The notes beneath the pieces are model-generated. The model saw only the letters and a program-made list of their open reading frames with translations, did not search any database and was not told the DNA's origin. Below, in pieces: positions 29,919 through 40,800 of a stretch of DNA of 64,000 nucleotides (within the stretch, counting starts at the first letter, position 1; each line of letters opens with the position of its first letter). The DNA lies in assembly GCA_013398175.1 (NCBI GenBank), contig VZRZ01006843.1, positions 62,001-126,000 on the forward strand, written 5' to 3'. The stretch is from Climacteris rufus. Lineage: Eukaryota; Chordata; Aves; Passeriformes; Climacteridae. The position numbers and the translations under genes are program-made.

Positions 29919-31112
29919 CTAAGCCTTTTATTCTCGTCTGCGCTACCACACCACACCTGGGGAAACTCTCATCCTAGAGGAGCCAGCAGAAACAGGTTAT
30001 CTGTGCTAGCTAGGACTCTGTCCTTTGGGAGAGTTATACAACTCATCCCAGCAGGGATCACACACGCATAAAAGCACTGTCGCTACCTTGAGAGCATTCT
30101 GGCTTAAGCGCTTTTACAGTAGTACTCTGTTCTTATCCAAAGCCTACAAACAGGGTCTCTGGAGCATTCAGCCATCTTGGTCCATGGAAGCTGTATAGCC
30201 AAATGTGACATCACTTTGAAGACTGACATAAAGAAAGACATCTCAACTAATTAAAGACATCCAAATACTAAGTAATTCTTCTGATAGCTTTACTACCTCA
30301 GCTCCCCTGTAGCAAGCAGGAAGGGACTAGCTGGTTCTCCTGGCAAATAAGGTATCTCTAATAGGTAGAATGAATGACATTCAGGAAGTTTCTCTCTCCT
30401 TACTGACCACAAATGAAGTCCAACAGTCAAGATAAACACAGCAAAACAAAGCAAAAGAAACTGCACAGAAAGCAACTCCATTTTACTTAATCAAAATCCT
30501 CATGAGTTCACATGTTTTAGTCACTAGTTCTGAATTTGCAGGAATTTAATTATCACAGTATCATAATTTTTGATGTCCCTGCCAACCACATGGAGGTTGG
30601 AACTCAATGATCTACTAAGGTCCTGTCCAGCCCAAACTACTTCATGATTCTACGACTGTGGCAAAAAAAAGTATCCTTGGCAAACTTCCTTTGACTTCCC
30701 TACATTCTATCAGAACAGTCAGTAAAAGAAATCCTTATGAATTTGGATCTTTCTCAACAAACTGTAGCAGTCTTCAAATGGAAATAAATCAATACAATCA
30801 AAATAAAGCAAATATATACACACATATTTGCTATAAATAAATGTGACAAGAAAAGATTGCCTAGCAGTCTGCTTTTGGATGTTGTGATGTATGACACATT
30901 TGAAGAATGTATTCATAGTTTACCAGAAACAAAGTGAATCAATTAATTTTCTCTGAAAATGTCAAAGAATATTCAATAAAGGGATCATAACAGCTTTGAG
31001 AGAATGGGGACTAGAGTTTCAGCAGATTATGCAGTGATTTCAACAAAGCTAAGCACACTGCCAGTGTTTGGCAAGTAGCAGTAACTGGTAATTTAAAACT
31101 GCATTTATACAT
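29919..31112. other. Noncoding region between the gap and the SNCAIP 3' end
   Basis: Contains one CR1 tail (30556-30657). Otherwise unique sequence with no exon recognised. Its right edge depends on which polyadenylation signal SNCAIP uses. Confidence 0.6.
30556..30657 (+). mobile_element. CR1 3'-end fragment
   Basis: About 100 bp of the CR1 tail. It has GATGTCCCTGCCAACCACATGG, here at 30571-30592, then GGTTGGAACTCAATGATC, GGTCCTGTCCAGCCCAAAC and the terminal ATGATTCTACGA. Confidence 0.8.
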
Positions 31113-31324
31113 TTTATTTCTACACATTTTAAAGCCGATAAAGGACCGCTAAACATTAAAGCAATTCTTGACTCAGCTACTGACCGAACTGAAATCTGGG
31201 TACTGGATGTTGTCTAATTATCAAATGAATAATTATCAATTATCTTTTTATCTCTAAAAAGAATATTAAAAAACTTAAAGCTGAAAAGAGGAAATTAAAT
31301 ATAGGAATTATCTGCACTCAGTGT

Positions 31325-31893
31325 GTCCTATTAACACTGTTTTTATTTGCTTTTTACAAAAAATAGAAATAACAACAGACAAAACATACTAAAAAAAAAT
31401 CAATGCTTTTGCCCTGGTCTCACGGAGGAGCTGTGCAGGCAGAGTCCTGGCTGAAACTTTGACAGTATATGCCATTGACAAAGAGAAATAAAGATATATG
31501 ACAATAGACACAAGTACACAAAAGACACAAAGTACAAAATGTGTTCTGTGGCCCAACAAACATTTTGGAGGCTGCCTGTGTCATAACAATTTTCAAATTT
31601 TTACTGCTGCTCACCCATGCCTAAACACAGCACAGCTTACAAAACAAGTTACATATACACATATATCATTAAAAAGATTTGTATATGGTCTAACTGCTAC
31701 AAATTAAGGCATCCTAACAGCTGTTGTTTTGCTGGTGAGAGGTATGTCTCAAATTAGTGTTTCAAAAAGCTGTATTTCAGGTATTTCAAACTAGTTGAGA
31801 CATCATGACATGGTTTAGAGGAAGAATTCCTGCAGCTCTGGCTCTTCAGTACTCTTTTGACTGTCAGATTTCTGGCTTTTCCAGTTGATGTCA
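31325..31893 (-). other. SNCAIP: SNCAIP 3'UTR (inferred)
   Basis: This is the inferred untranslated part of the terminal exon, running from the stop codon to just past the first AATAAA on the minus strand, a length of about 570 nt. The end is approximate, because a second AATAAA lies about 230 bases further on, at 31113-31118. It holds only short shadow ORFs and no recognisable repeat. Confidence 0.6.
31342..31347 (-). terminator. Candidate polyadenylation signal AATAAA of SNCAIP
   Basis: This is the first AATAAA downstream of the SNCAIP stop on the minus strand, read from TTTATT on the plus strand. A G/T-containing stretch (AGTGTTAATAGG) follows, as expected of a downstream element. A second AATAAA at 31113-31118 could give a longer 3'UTR. 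Confidence 0.55.
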
Positions 31894-31899
31894 TTATGC
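31894..31899 (-). CDS. SNCAIP: SNCAIP terminal coding segment (Ala + stop)
   Basis: After a long pyrimidine run on the minus strand (31902-31920) an acceptor CCAG is followed by GCA TAA. Joined in phase 0 to the Pro codon at 37956, this gives the ending KGRNKPA-stop, the same length as the mammalian ending KGKNKAA. The match of phase, residue and stop position makes chance unlikely. Even so, the segment is only six coding bases, and the call is an inference from sequence without transcript data. The rest of this exon is 3'UTR. Confidence 0.8.
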   Translation of the reverse strand, partial: A

Positions 31900-34800
31900 C
31901 TGGAGAAAAAAAGAAGAAAATTATGCATGGTAGCACCAAAAATATAGAGGAATTTGCACTGTGTTTATTTACCTTGTTTTATTCCATTCGCATGTACTGA
32001 AATCTGAATTAATCTTTCACTCTGGACTTATTTTTCTAGACATATACTACACAAAATACTTCTTAATAGTGTGGATTTTTACTGAGTTGTAGCTTCCATT
32101 CTGAAAGTAAACTTGGAAGCCAATTGGACGATGAGGAGCATTTTAAGTCACCGCATTAATTAGTGTGCTGTTGCAATGTTCTGGTAATAATGCACAGAAC
32201 ATCAAAAAAATCCTCATACTTTAGAGAAAAGTATCAATGACAAAAAGATCCACTACAATAAACATTAGATATATCCTATTGCTTTCTGACTCTGCCTGTA
32301 ATAGAATTATCTTGTCCCCATTAATAATCATTGGAGAGAAATGAATACATCTATTTTGTAGGAGATACAAATGACAGCTTGCCAGTTAAGGTAGAAAAAG
32401 TAATTACAACGTATTTGTAACACTCATTTTCTTCACCTCCTTTCATATGTTCTTGCTCTAAATTCCCAGTTCAGTCAACCTTCCAACTGGTTGTTGACTA
32501 AGCATCCAGTCCACAGCAATTTTCAAATCAGTTAAAAGTCTCACTTTTAGTTTTTACTACTGAACAGCAAAGCTGCTATAATACAATCATGATTAGCTGG
32601 TTTGCAGCTGCGAAGGACAGGTCTTAGAGAGAGAGCAAGAGTATGTGTATGAAGAAGTTTGCCTTAAACTCACATATTTGTGAGCCTGATTCTTGTAAAT
32701 CAGAATAGCTTTATTTCAGTCTACAATCATCACAAAGAACCAACTATCCCCAAGAAAATGATACTTATAATGGTTAGATAACCTTGTGGTTACTTCAGGA
32801 TTTAACAGAAGATGACCTCATGGACCACAATTTTAGGTCATATTAAGAGGGCACAAGGAATCATTTTATTTTAAAACCCCCTTCAGTCATCTAAATTACC
32901 CACACACATACCCAAAGCAAGAGCAAAAGGTACAGAACTGAGCCAGGCTGGACAGACTTTGCAGGAATGAGTTTGAGGAGATAAAAGAGGAGCACTTAAC
33001 TCTTTGCTATACCTACATTTTGTCATTTAACATGCCATTTAGCTGTTATCACAGTGTCAACCATGTAGTTTTAGTAAAGGAGGCTTTCTAAGGCTAAGAT
33101 TTACCTTCTGCATTAGCTTAGACTTGCAGAGCTGAAAGACCCTCTGGGTGAGTCCCCCATGTAGAGGCTCACTAGGCACACCACAGAGCCCATTTGGCAG
33201 CTCTGCAATTGCAATGCAACCTCAAAAAGAAAAATTTTAACTAAAGCAGGTATCGCTATGTGTCAATATTGAACAGCCTTTTACAACTGTGCCTCCTTGA
33301 CCTGGAGAAAATATATTATCAATATTACTAATTACTAACCAAATTTCTAATTAGATTTCTAAAATCTTCTAGTGCCTGTATCACCATAGAAATACTAAAC
33401 AACCCCTCAGGCAACATGCATGATCGTAACAGTTCACAAGAGAACAAAAGTAAAGTTTCTGAGACAAAGCCTAAGCTACTTCCATATTGATATTATACTT
33501 TACGAGTATGGATTATTGCAATTTTTTTAGACATATATATATAAGCATTCTTCTTCTGGAGGATGTATCTGAAGTTGTAATTTATCCAGCATTGGGCCTG
33601 GCAGTGGGATATATATTAGGTTAGATCCACTTACTGTTTCAGAAGCATGCCTAGTTTACTATTTGACAGAAATCTGATGGTGGATTCTGCTGATTGCCCC
33701 CAGGTATGAAGCAATTTTTGCTTCTGATATCTGTAGCTAAGACAGGGGTTCATATTGATATGGTGAGTTACTGCTTATTTTAATGTAATGCAGGTGTCAG
33801 ATGATTTAAAGTGTAGGAAAGAACTGTTCACTGGCATACATGTAAGATGGAAAAAAATCTATATTTGCTTGGAGTTGTAATATACAAAAACTAGTTAATA
33901 CTTCCAAAAGAGGAAAAATATCCCAAACCATCTTGCACATCTTAAATCTCCTCCTATGCTTTAAGAAAAATAGGGTGCATCAAATTTAAAAAGGCCATTA
34001 AAAAATTTAACACAGTGCCCTAGTATTAACCTGTGACCAATTAGTGAAAGTAAACTACAAAGCCTTAACGAATGTACTTGGATATTTTGAATGAAAAGAA
34101 AAAAAACAATGCAATGAATAGAAGCTGAAGAAGCTGGAAACTGGTTAACAGGAATGTTATCTCACTGAAGGTAGATTTTGTATAATAACTTCAGATTTCC
34201 TACGATGCTCATAAAATCCCCTATTATAAGGGTGTAGTGTTAAAATGGGGTTCAGACAGTGTTCAGAAATGTAGCTGCCCAATATGACAGCCTACAAAGG
34301 TTTAAAACATCAAAGACGGTACTGTTTTCCAAAAAGTTTTTTTTCAAAAAAGTTCTGAAATGGTAGCTACATAGTCTCCCCAGACCATCCAGAAAAAATT
34401 CAAACAGTGTCCAGGAGCTTGTAGTGCATATAATGGCAATGGTATTCTAGGATTTAAATTTCACAACCATTGGGTAATGACAGGCACCCATTTTGCTATT
34501 CAAAAATCACAACAGATGCTAAAGGTCATTACAAAGGCTGGCTTAGAAGCTCTGAGGTCTTAGAAGCCGGCTGAGAACCTTCAGGTCTGTGTCTTGATTT
34601 TTGAAAAGCACAATACAACTTCTATTCTTACATTATTTTTTGAAATCTCATGCCACAGACTTTGGCATATGGTTTGTCCTCTTCTGTCCTAATTTGTGGG
34701 TACTGTAACAGCCTCTTCAAGATGTGCCCTTCATGCACTCTGCTCCTTGTTTCCTACTCTCTGGTTCTCCGTGTATCCATGGTCATAGGGGCAGCTTCAG

Positions 34801-37800
34801 TACATGGTGCCTGAAGGGATATCCAGGAGTTTATGGTCAATCATCACCCTCCCAGCAGGTGACTCCACAGGCCTGCAGTGGCAGCCAGACCTTCCCTGTC
34901 TCTTGCTTCTTCTGGGGAAATGCCACATTGCCAGGGATTTCTCACACAAGAGCAGTTACACAAGGCAGTGCCGAATTACAACTGGCTACATCTGGGAGAT
35001 GGCTCCAACAAAAGGATGAGATTGATGGTTTTGAATTGCTCTAGGATCTGAACAGGCAGCTGGATGTTTTGACTGGAAGTTCCCACTGAAGCTCCATCAA
35101 ACTACCGTTGTGCAGTTTCTGCACAGGAGTTTCCCTCTTTGTTTTCAGGAGAGAATGGAAATCTTACAGTTCTGTTTCTGGTTTCACATACACTGTGCCA
35201 ATGGCTTCAGAACAAGACTCACATTTCAACTACATAAATTGAGTTTTTAAGTATGGGAAAGTCCTGAAAATAGAAAACAAGTGAACAAATCCCCCTTCCC
35301 CCACGTATTTAGAAAACACTAACTTTAAAGTAATTTAGGGTCTTGAACTGCAGAATGACTAACATCAAACTAACTTTACATGTCAGTTTCAGATAAAAAG
35401 AAAAAGATACTTGTGAGCGTTAAGAGTGAAAATGACAGGTAATTTTTAGAAAGCATTTGCTTATAAAATAAACAAACATTTTGTCAAATGTTGTTTTTCT
35501 CCAAAATATCTTTATGGAATTGAGGGTCTGGTCTCTATCTGCTTGAATAGTCCTGATGGAACATGTCTAAATTAAGGAGTTTGAATACAGTCAATCAGAC
35601 TTTTAAAAAACAGATTTAACTTCAAAGTCTAATAGACAATAAGAAAAATGCATTAAAATAGAACAGCACTTAGACTTAAAGTACAGCATTCTGCCTCATG
35701 TTCTCCGTATTCTCTATTTAGAGATGAACTGTGGTCTTCTTGCTCTTCTCATGAGAGGAAATTTGATTTCCATTCTCATCTGGTACTTTACTTTATTTCA
35801 ACAGAGGCAGAATACTCAGCCAAAGTCTGCTGTACACCCTGGTGGATTTATGAGCATGAATACTTTCTGTACTTGCTTGGAACTGAAATCCTGTAGCCAG
35901 TTCAATGGTGACATCAGCAGAAATTCATCATAAATTTCTGCTTTCCTAGGAATTTAGATGTTCATCTGTTCACCTTCCCTTCTTGTGAATCAATTGATTC
36001 CAGTGTTTCAGTTACAAACAACATTAACAAACGCATACAATCTGAGAAAAGAAAGCAAGAGAGATGCTAAATATTACCATGCATAAGCACATACCACACA
36101 TAGTTACACAGAAGTTCTTCGCTCAGCATGCTAGAGGAAAGACTGGTGTAGATGAAGCAAGGATCCTAAGGAAGTATAACATCATATAAATTAAGAGCAC
36201 ACACAGAGCTTCCCACATGCATAACATGGAAATCTAATAAAACATGCAGTCTGATAGCGACAATAACATTTTAACAGATTTCTTTTTGAGCCTGAATCCT
36301 CTGCCTCTTTGAGATGCTGTGGTCCCTTGGGTTGGCATGAAAATTTATTCTTTCCACAGTTCTGATGTTGGCAACAGTGACATGCAAAATGACCTTTTCA
36401 CAGATAACAAGCATTTTACAGTGCAAGCAACAATACTGTTAGAATTACCTCATACAACTCTTCAAATTTATTGGGGAACTATGAAAACTGCTCATGGCAT
36501 TGCAATCTATGAGAACATCTTTGAAGACAGACTGTCTTTTCTCCTGTCATTATGAAATCTGAATCACTAATTTGAGAAAAAAGCCCCTTGTGTTGTAAAA
36601 ATGATACTATGTTAAACTGGCTGTTTGACTAAATGGTGCATGTCTTTAAAGACTCAAATCAGTAGTACATATTGTGATTCTGATTTAATAAGTGAATTTC
36701 CACTTCAATTCAGCCCATTAGTTCTCCTCTGAATTTTTCATTTAATTTCATTTCACAGTCTGCTATAGCACTAGTTGTCTAACAGCACCCATAATATGGA
36801 CTATTCACTATTTCCCCATTCTCTCTTTCCACTGTTTCTGTTCCATACCTATTTTACCTCATCTTTGCCTAAGACTTTCCTCTGTTTTTCTCCCATTACC
36901 TTGTTATACTTTTTACAGTATATAATTCACTATTTGTCCTCCTCCTGCCATTGGCCTTCTTTATGTTATTTCATCTTGAAATTATTCTTTCACCTCATGT
37001 CTTTCCATCCACTGCTTCATTCCCTCCCTGTCTTCCACACAGGATTAAATCATCTGTTATTCTCTCTCACTCAACTCTATTGTATCTCCAGATGCTCACA
37101 CTTCTTCTCTCCACTCCAAAACCCTACCGCACCCACAGTTTCCTACATTCCTGTATCTTCTATTCAATGCAAAATCACAGAATTAACTAGGTTGCAAAAG
37201 ACCTTTGAGACCATCAAGTCTCAAGACCTAACACCTTGAAAGATGCATTTGTTCAAAGTATTTTCTCCTTTCTTTTAAACAAGAGGGCCAGTCCCTTAAC
37301 TGCAGACACCCCTCTTTCCCTTGGGATCCCAGAACTGCAGAGAGGGGAAGATCTCGATCCAGTACATTTTGCTACAGACTAACCTTATGCTCTGACACAA
37401 GAAGACTCTTGTGCTATGAGGAGAAGGCAGGCAAAGAAGAATTGCTGCTGACAGCCTCAACACCTAGGGCTGGTTGTAGCTCCCACAGAGGCAGAAAGGA
37501 CCATTTCTGCCATTTTTCCATGTTATATTTCTTACTCTGTTGGCCTCATCAGTCTTGATTATAGGATAGGACTGGGCTAGTCCTTCATATTTACTCCTCA
37601 GAAATCCCATAGTTTCCAGAGTGACATTCTCATTGTACGTTTTGTCACACAGTGCAACACCAAACATCATTTCCGTGTGAGTCACATCTCTGTGGAAAGC
37701 TTTCAACACAGAACATGTGAACCATGTGCTCTAGGAGTACAGACTCTATACATAAGCAATGCCTGCCACTCCTTGGAAAATTCTTCCAAAACTAAAAAAT

Positions 37801-40800
37801 GGATGGGCTTACTATAGTACATAGTAATTGTGTGCATAATAAAGTATTTGTGTGCATACTTTTGCTATAGAAAGGCAGGAGGAAGAAGCTGTGAAACTTA
37901 GGCATTACTTAAAGAGACAATAGAAAAAAGCCCCTCCTTCTTTCAGTGCACTCACTGGCTTGTTTCTTCCTTTTGAGACAACTGCTGGATTTCCCTTGCT
38001 ATCTGTTGTCTTCCTTCCTAATGAGGTAAAAGGCAGTGTTGAGGAGGTTTTGATGAGGTTTGCTGTTTGGCAGTTGTTGTTGTTATTTTGGTTGCCACTT
38101 AGTGTCTCCATAATGGACCGAAAGGTTCCAAAAGGCCTTTTCAGCTGGTCCCCTGCATGCTCCCCAGAGCTGACTGGAGACCGCATGAGTCCTTTGCTCC
38201 GGTCTTTGTCCTTTTCCTCATTTGGTTCTGACTCTGCTAGTTCCACCTGCACCACAGGCTCCTCAAAAGTGACTCGAAGTTTCAAATTTTGAGAGGTTCT
38301 GCGCTTTGAAGATGGAGACTTGAGCGCACTCTTAGGGCTGGTGGCAACCTTCTGGGCAGTGACACTGTCTGTGCTGGATGGACAGTTGTCTCCACAAAAC
38401 TGGTTCTGAGGTACTGTACCAGACTGATATGGGGCTTCATTATCCGGATCGCTGCTCTCCGAAGTAGGGGAAGGACTGTGGCCATTCACAGACTTAGAGA
38501 CCCTGATACCAAAAGGGAAGCGCCGTCCTGCTGTGGAAGTTTGTTTCTTAAGCATCATGTTCAAGTTCTCTGTGCTCTCAACACTCTCCACGATAGGCTG
38601 GGGTCTCGGTTTTTCAGTTCTTTTCACAGGTGTGTTCTTGTGGTCCTCAGAATTAGCTGAATCTGTATCAGATTCACTGAGAGACCTCTGCATCAGTTGC
38701 CTCAGTCGGGCTAGCTTCAACTCCCTTTTCTCTGGCAAAATCTTCTTCACGTTCTTGGAGGATGAATGAGCATCCTGAAATTCCAAAGTCAGCTTTTCCT
38801 GCATACAGACATTTTCAGAAATTTCCTTCCCCAACAACTGCCGCAAGATTTTATCTGAGTCCTCATCTTTGATTTTAGCTCGAGCACGAGTAGAAGTTCC
38901 CAAGCTGCCAAGAATTTGAATCCCATCTTGGGTGTTCAATTTACTTTTTGGTGGAGACAATTCATCTGCTTCAGATGGTTTCCACTGTGGTTTGCTAGAA
39001 GCGGGAGATGATGGCAAGCTTAAAGAAAAAAAGAGGAAATGCCACAGCAAAATTAAGGCACACCTAAAATGCGAAACTGCCATTTCCAATGTATTTGTTG
39101 TCTCAGCTTATTGTTACTTATCTCTTCATTGCTACTCATATGGAATTCATTACTGTGATGCCACAGCAGAGGTTACATTGAGAAGGATGTAACCCTGCTT
39201 CCACTCCTATTTAGAATTTGAGTACCTTCACTTTAACTTACAAAAAAAACCCTCTTAAAACCAAAACTTAGAATCGTTATTTAAACACCAAATAAGACTT
39301 TATGAGGAAAACTCTAAAGAAAGTACTCCTATTTGTGTGAGTTGACATGTTTTAAAAGGCAAAAAAACCCTGCAAGGCCAAATAGTATCCACATCACATC
39401 ATGGTCTAAAAGTAGCTTATTCTAAGTACTCTGAAAGTACTATCACTCTGCATAGCAATGATTTCACAAATCTCAACTTCATCTGGCAATAATAACCATA
39501 TAAGACCTCATAAAAAGTCAGAACAATTTGCACTCAAAATCTTTTCAGATATGAAATGCTGAAAAGCAAGAGAAAGGTGAATAGTATTGAAAGTATTTCA
39601 ATACTATTAGATCAAGAATGTATTTCAATACCATTAGAACAATAAATTCAATTTAGATCTCCAAATGTTTTACAGCAAGGAAACAGCAATTTCAAGTATG
39701 CCTAATTTGCAAGGAATGTAAATTGCAGAGTTTTTTCTTTCCCCATGACATATGCTAGGGCTCATAACACTTCACATTCTTATTTTAAACCACTTTTCCC
39801 CTAAGCAAGGACAAGGTGACAAACTTAAGGTTTATGTGAAGCAGGCAAGCAGCTTCTGCTCTGATGAGTCCATAGTTCTCACAGTGTACAAAATTCACAT
39901 GCCTACACTAACTACCTCACCTTCAATTAATTTTAAGCTTTTTTTTTTCCTGTGGCAAACCTAAACAGACACTGAAGAATATGCATTTATCTACAGCACA
40001 TATTCCTAATAAAAGGGATATATTCTCTTAGATCTGCTACTGCCTCCTCAGACAACATCTACAAGTGAGTTCTAACTAGAAGGAAAAGTAGTAACCAACT
40101 ATGAAATAAAATAAATAGAGAACAATTTTCAGACTTGCTCACTTAACTAAAACGATGTTGAAACCTACCCTTTTACAGCAATAATGAATGATGAGAGATC
40201 TGCTTTCACCTCATCTTGTCTGGTACTGAGAGTAAAACAGTCCTCACCTTAGTATTGGTGCTCACCAATACTAAGATGAGAGACCACTTGGAAAGACAGC
40301 AAAAATCACAGAAATCAAATGAGCTGGAAAACAGCATTTGGTCCCATTGTCCCTGTTGAGCTGGCAGACAGAGAAGACAGATTCCTTAAAAAAGGACAAA
40401 AAAACCTCTTTCCAGTGTGGTTTTTTACTTCAGCAGGAGTTTGGAGTTTACAGCCCTTTCCCAGCTGAAGTTCTTTTACACAAATGCATCTCCAATCCTA
40501 ATGTCTTTGCTATCTACAATTGTAACTGTTTGCACTTGTCTGAAACAGTGACGCATGAAATTCAGGGACATGGAAGACTTGTACAGAAAAACGCTTGAGA
40601 TTCTGTGAAAAATTAAAAAAGCAGTCTCTGTTCCTAAAAGTTCATACTTGATGACCCAAAGGTCTGATCATCAATGGCTGCTGGAGCTTTTATGCCAGCT
40701 TTATACTTTCACATATATGTAGCTCCCTAACAACTCTGAAACAAGGAGAAGTACTGTATATGTGTTCCAGAGAGGAAAATGGATTATAAAGTAATGATAA

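Noticed and set aside
29552..30071. ORFs of 88 to 143 codons spanning the N gap
   Set aside because: Most codons are unknown bases; the open frame is an artefact of the gap.
36775..37239. 154-codon plus-strand ORF
   Set aside because: Ser/Leu/Phe/His-rich translation of a pyrimidine-rich intron strand, running into a retroelement tail; no recognisable domain.
37960..38292. 110-codon plus-strand ORF and similar ones at 38478-38769 and 62336-63340
   Set aside because: Antisense shadows of SNCAIP exons.
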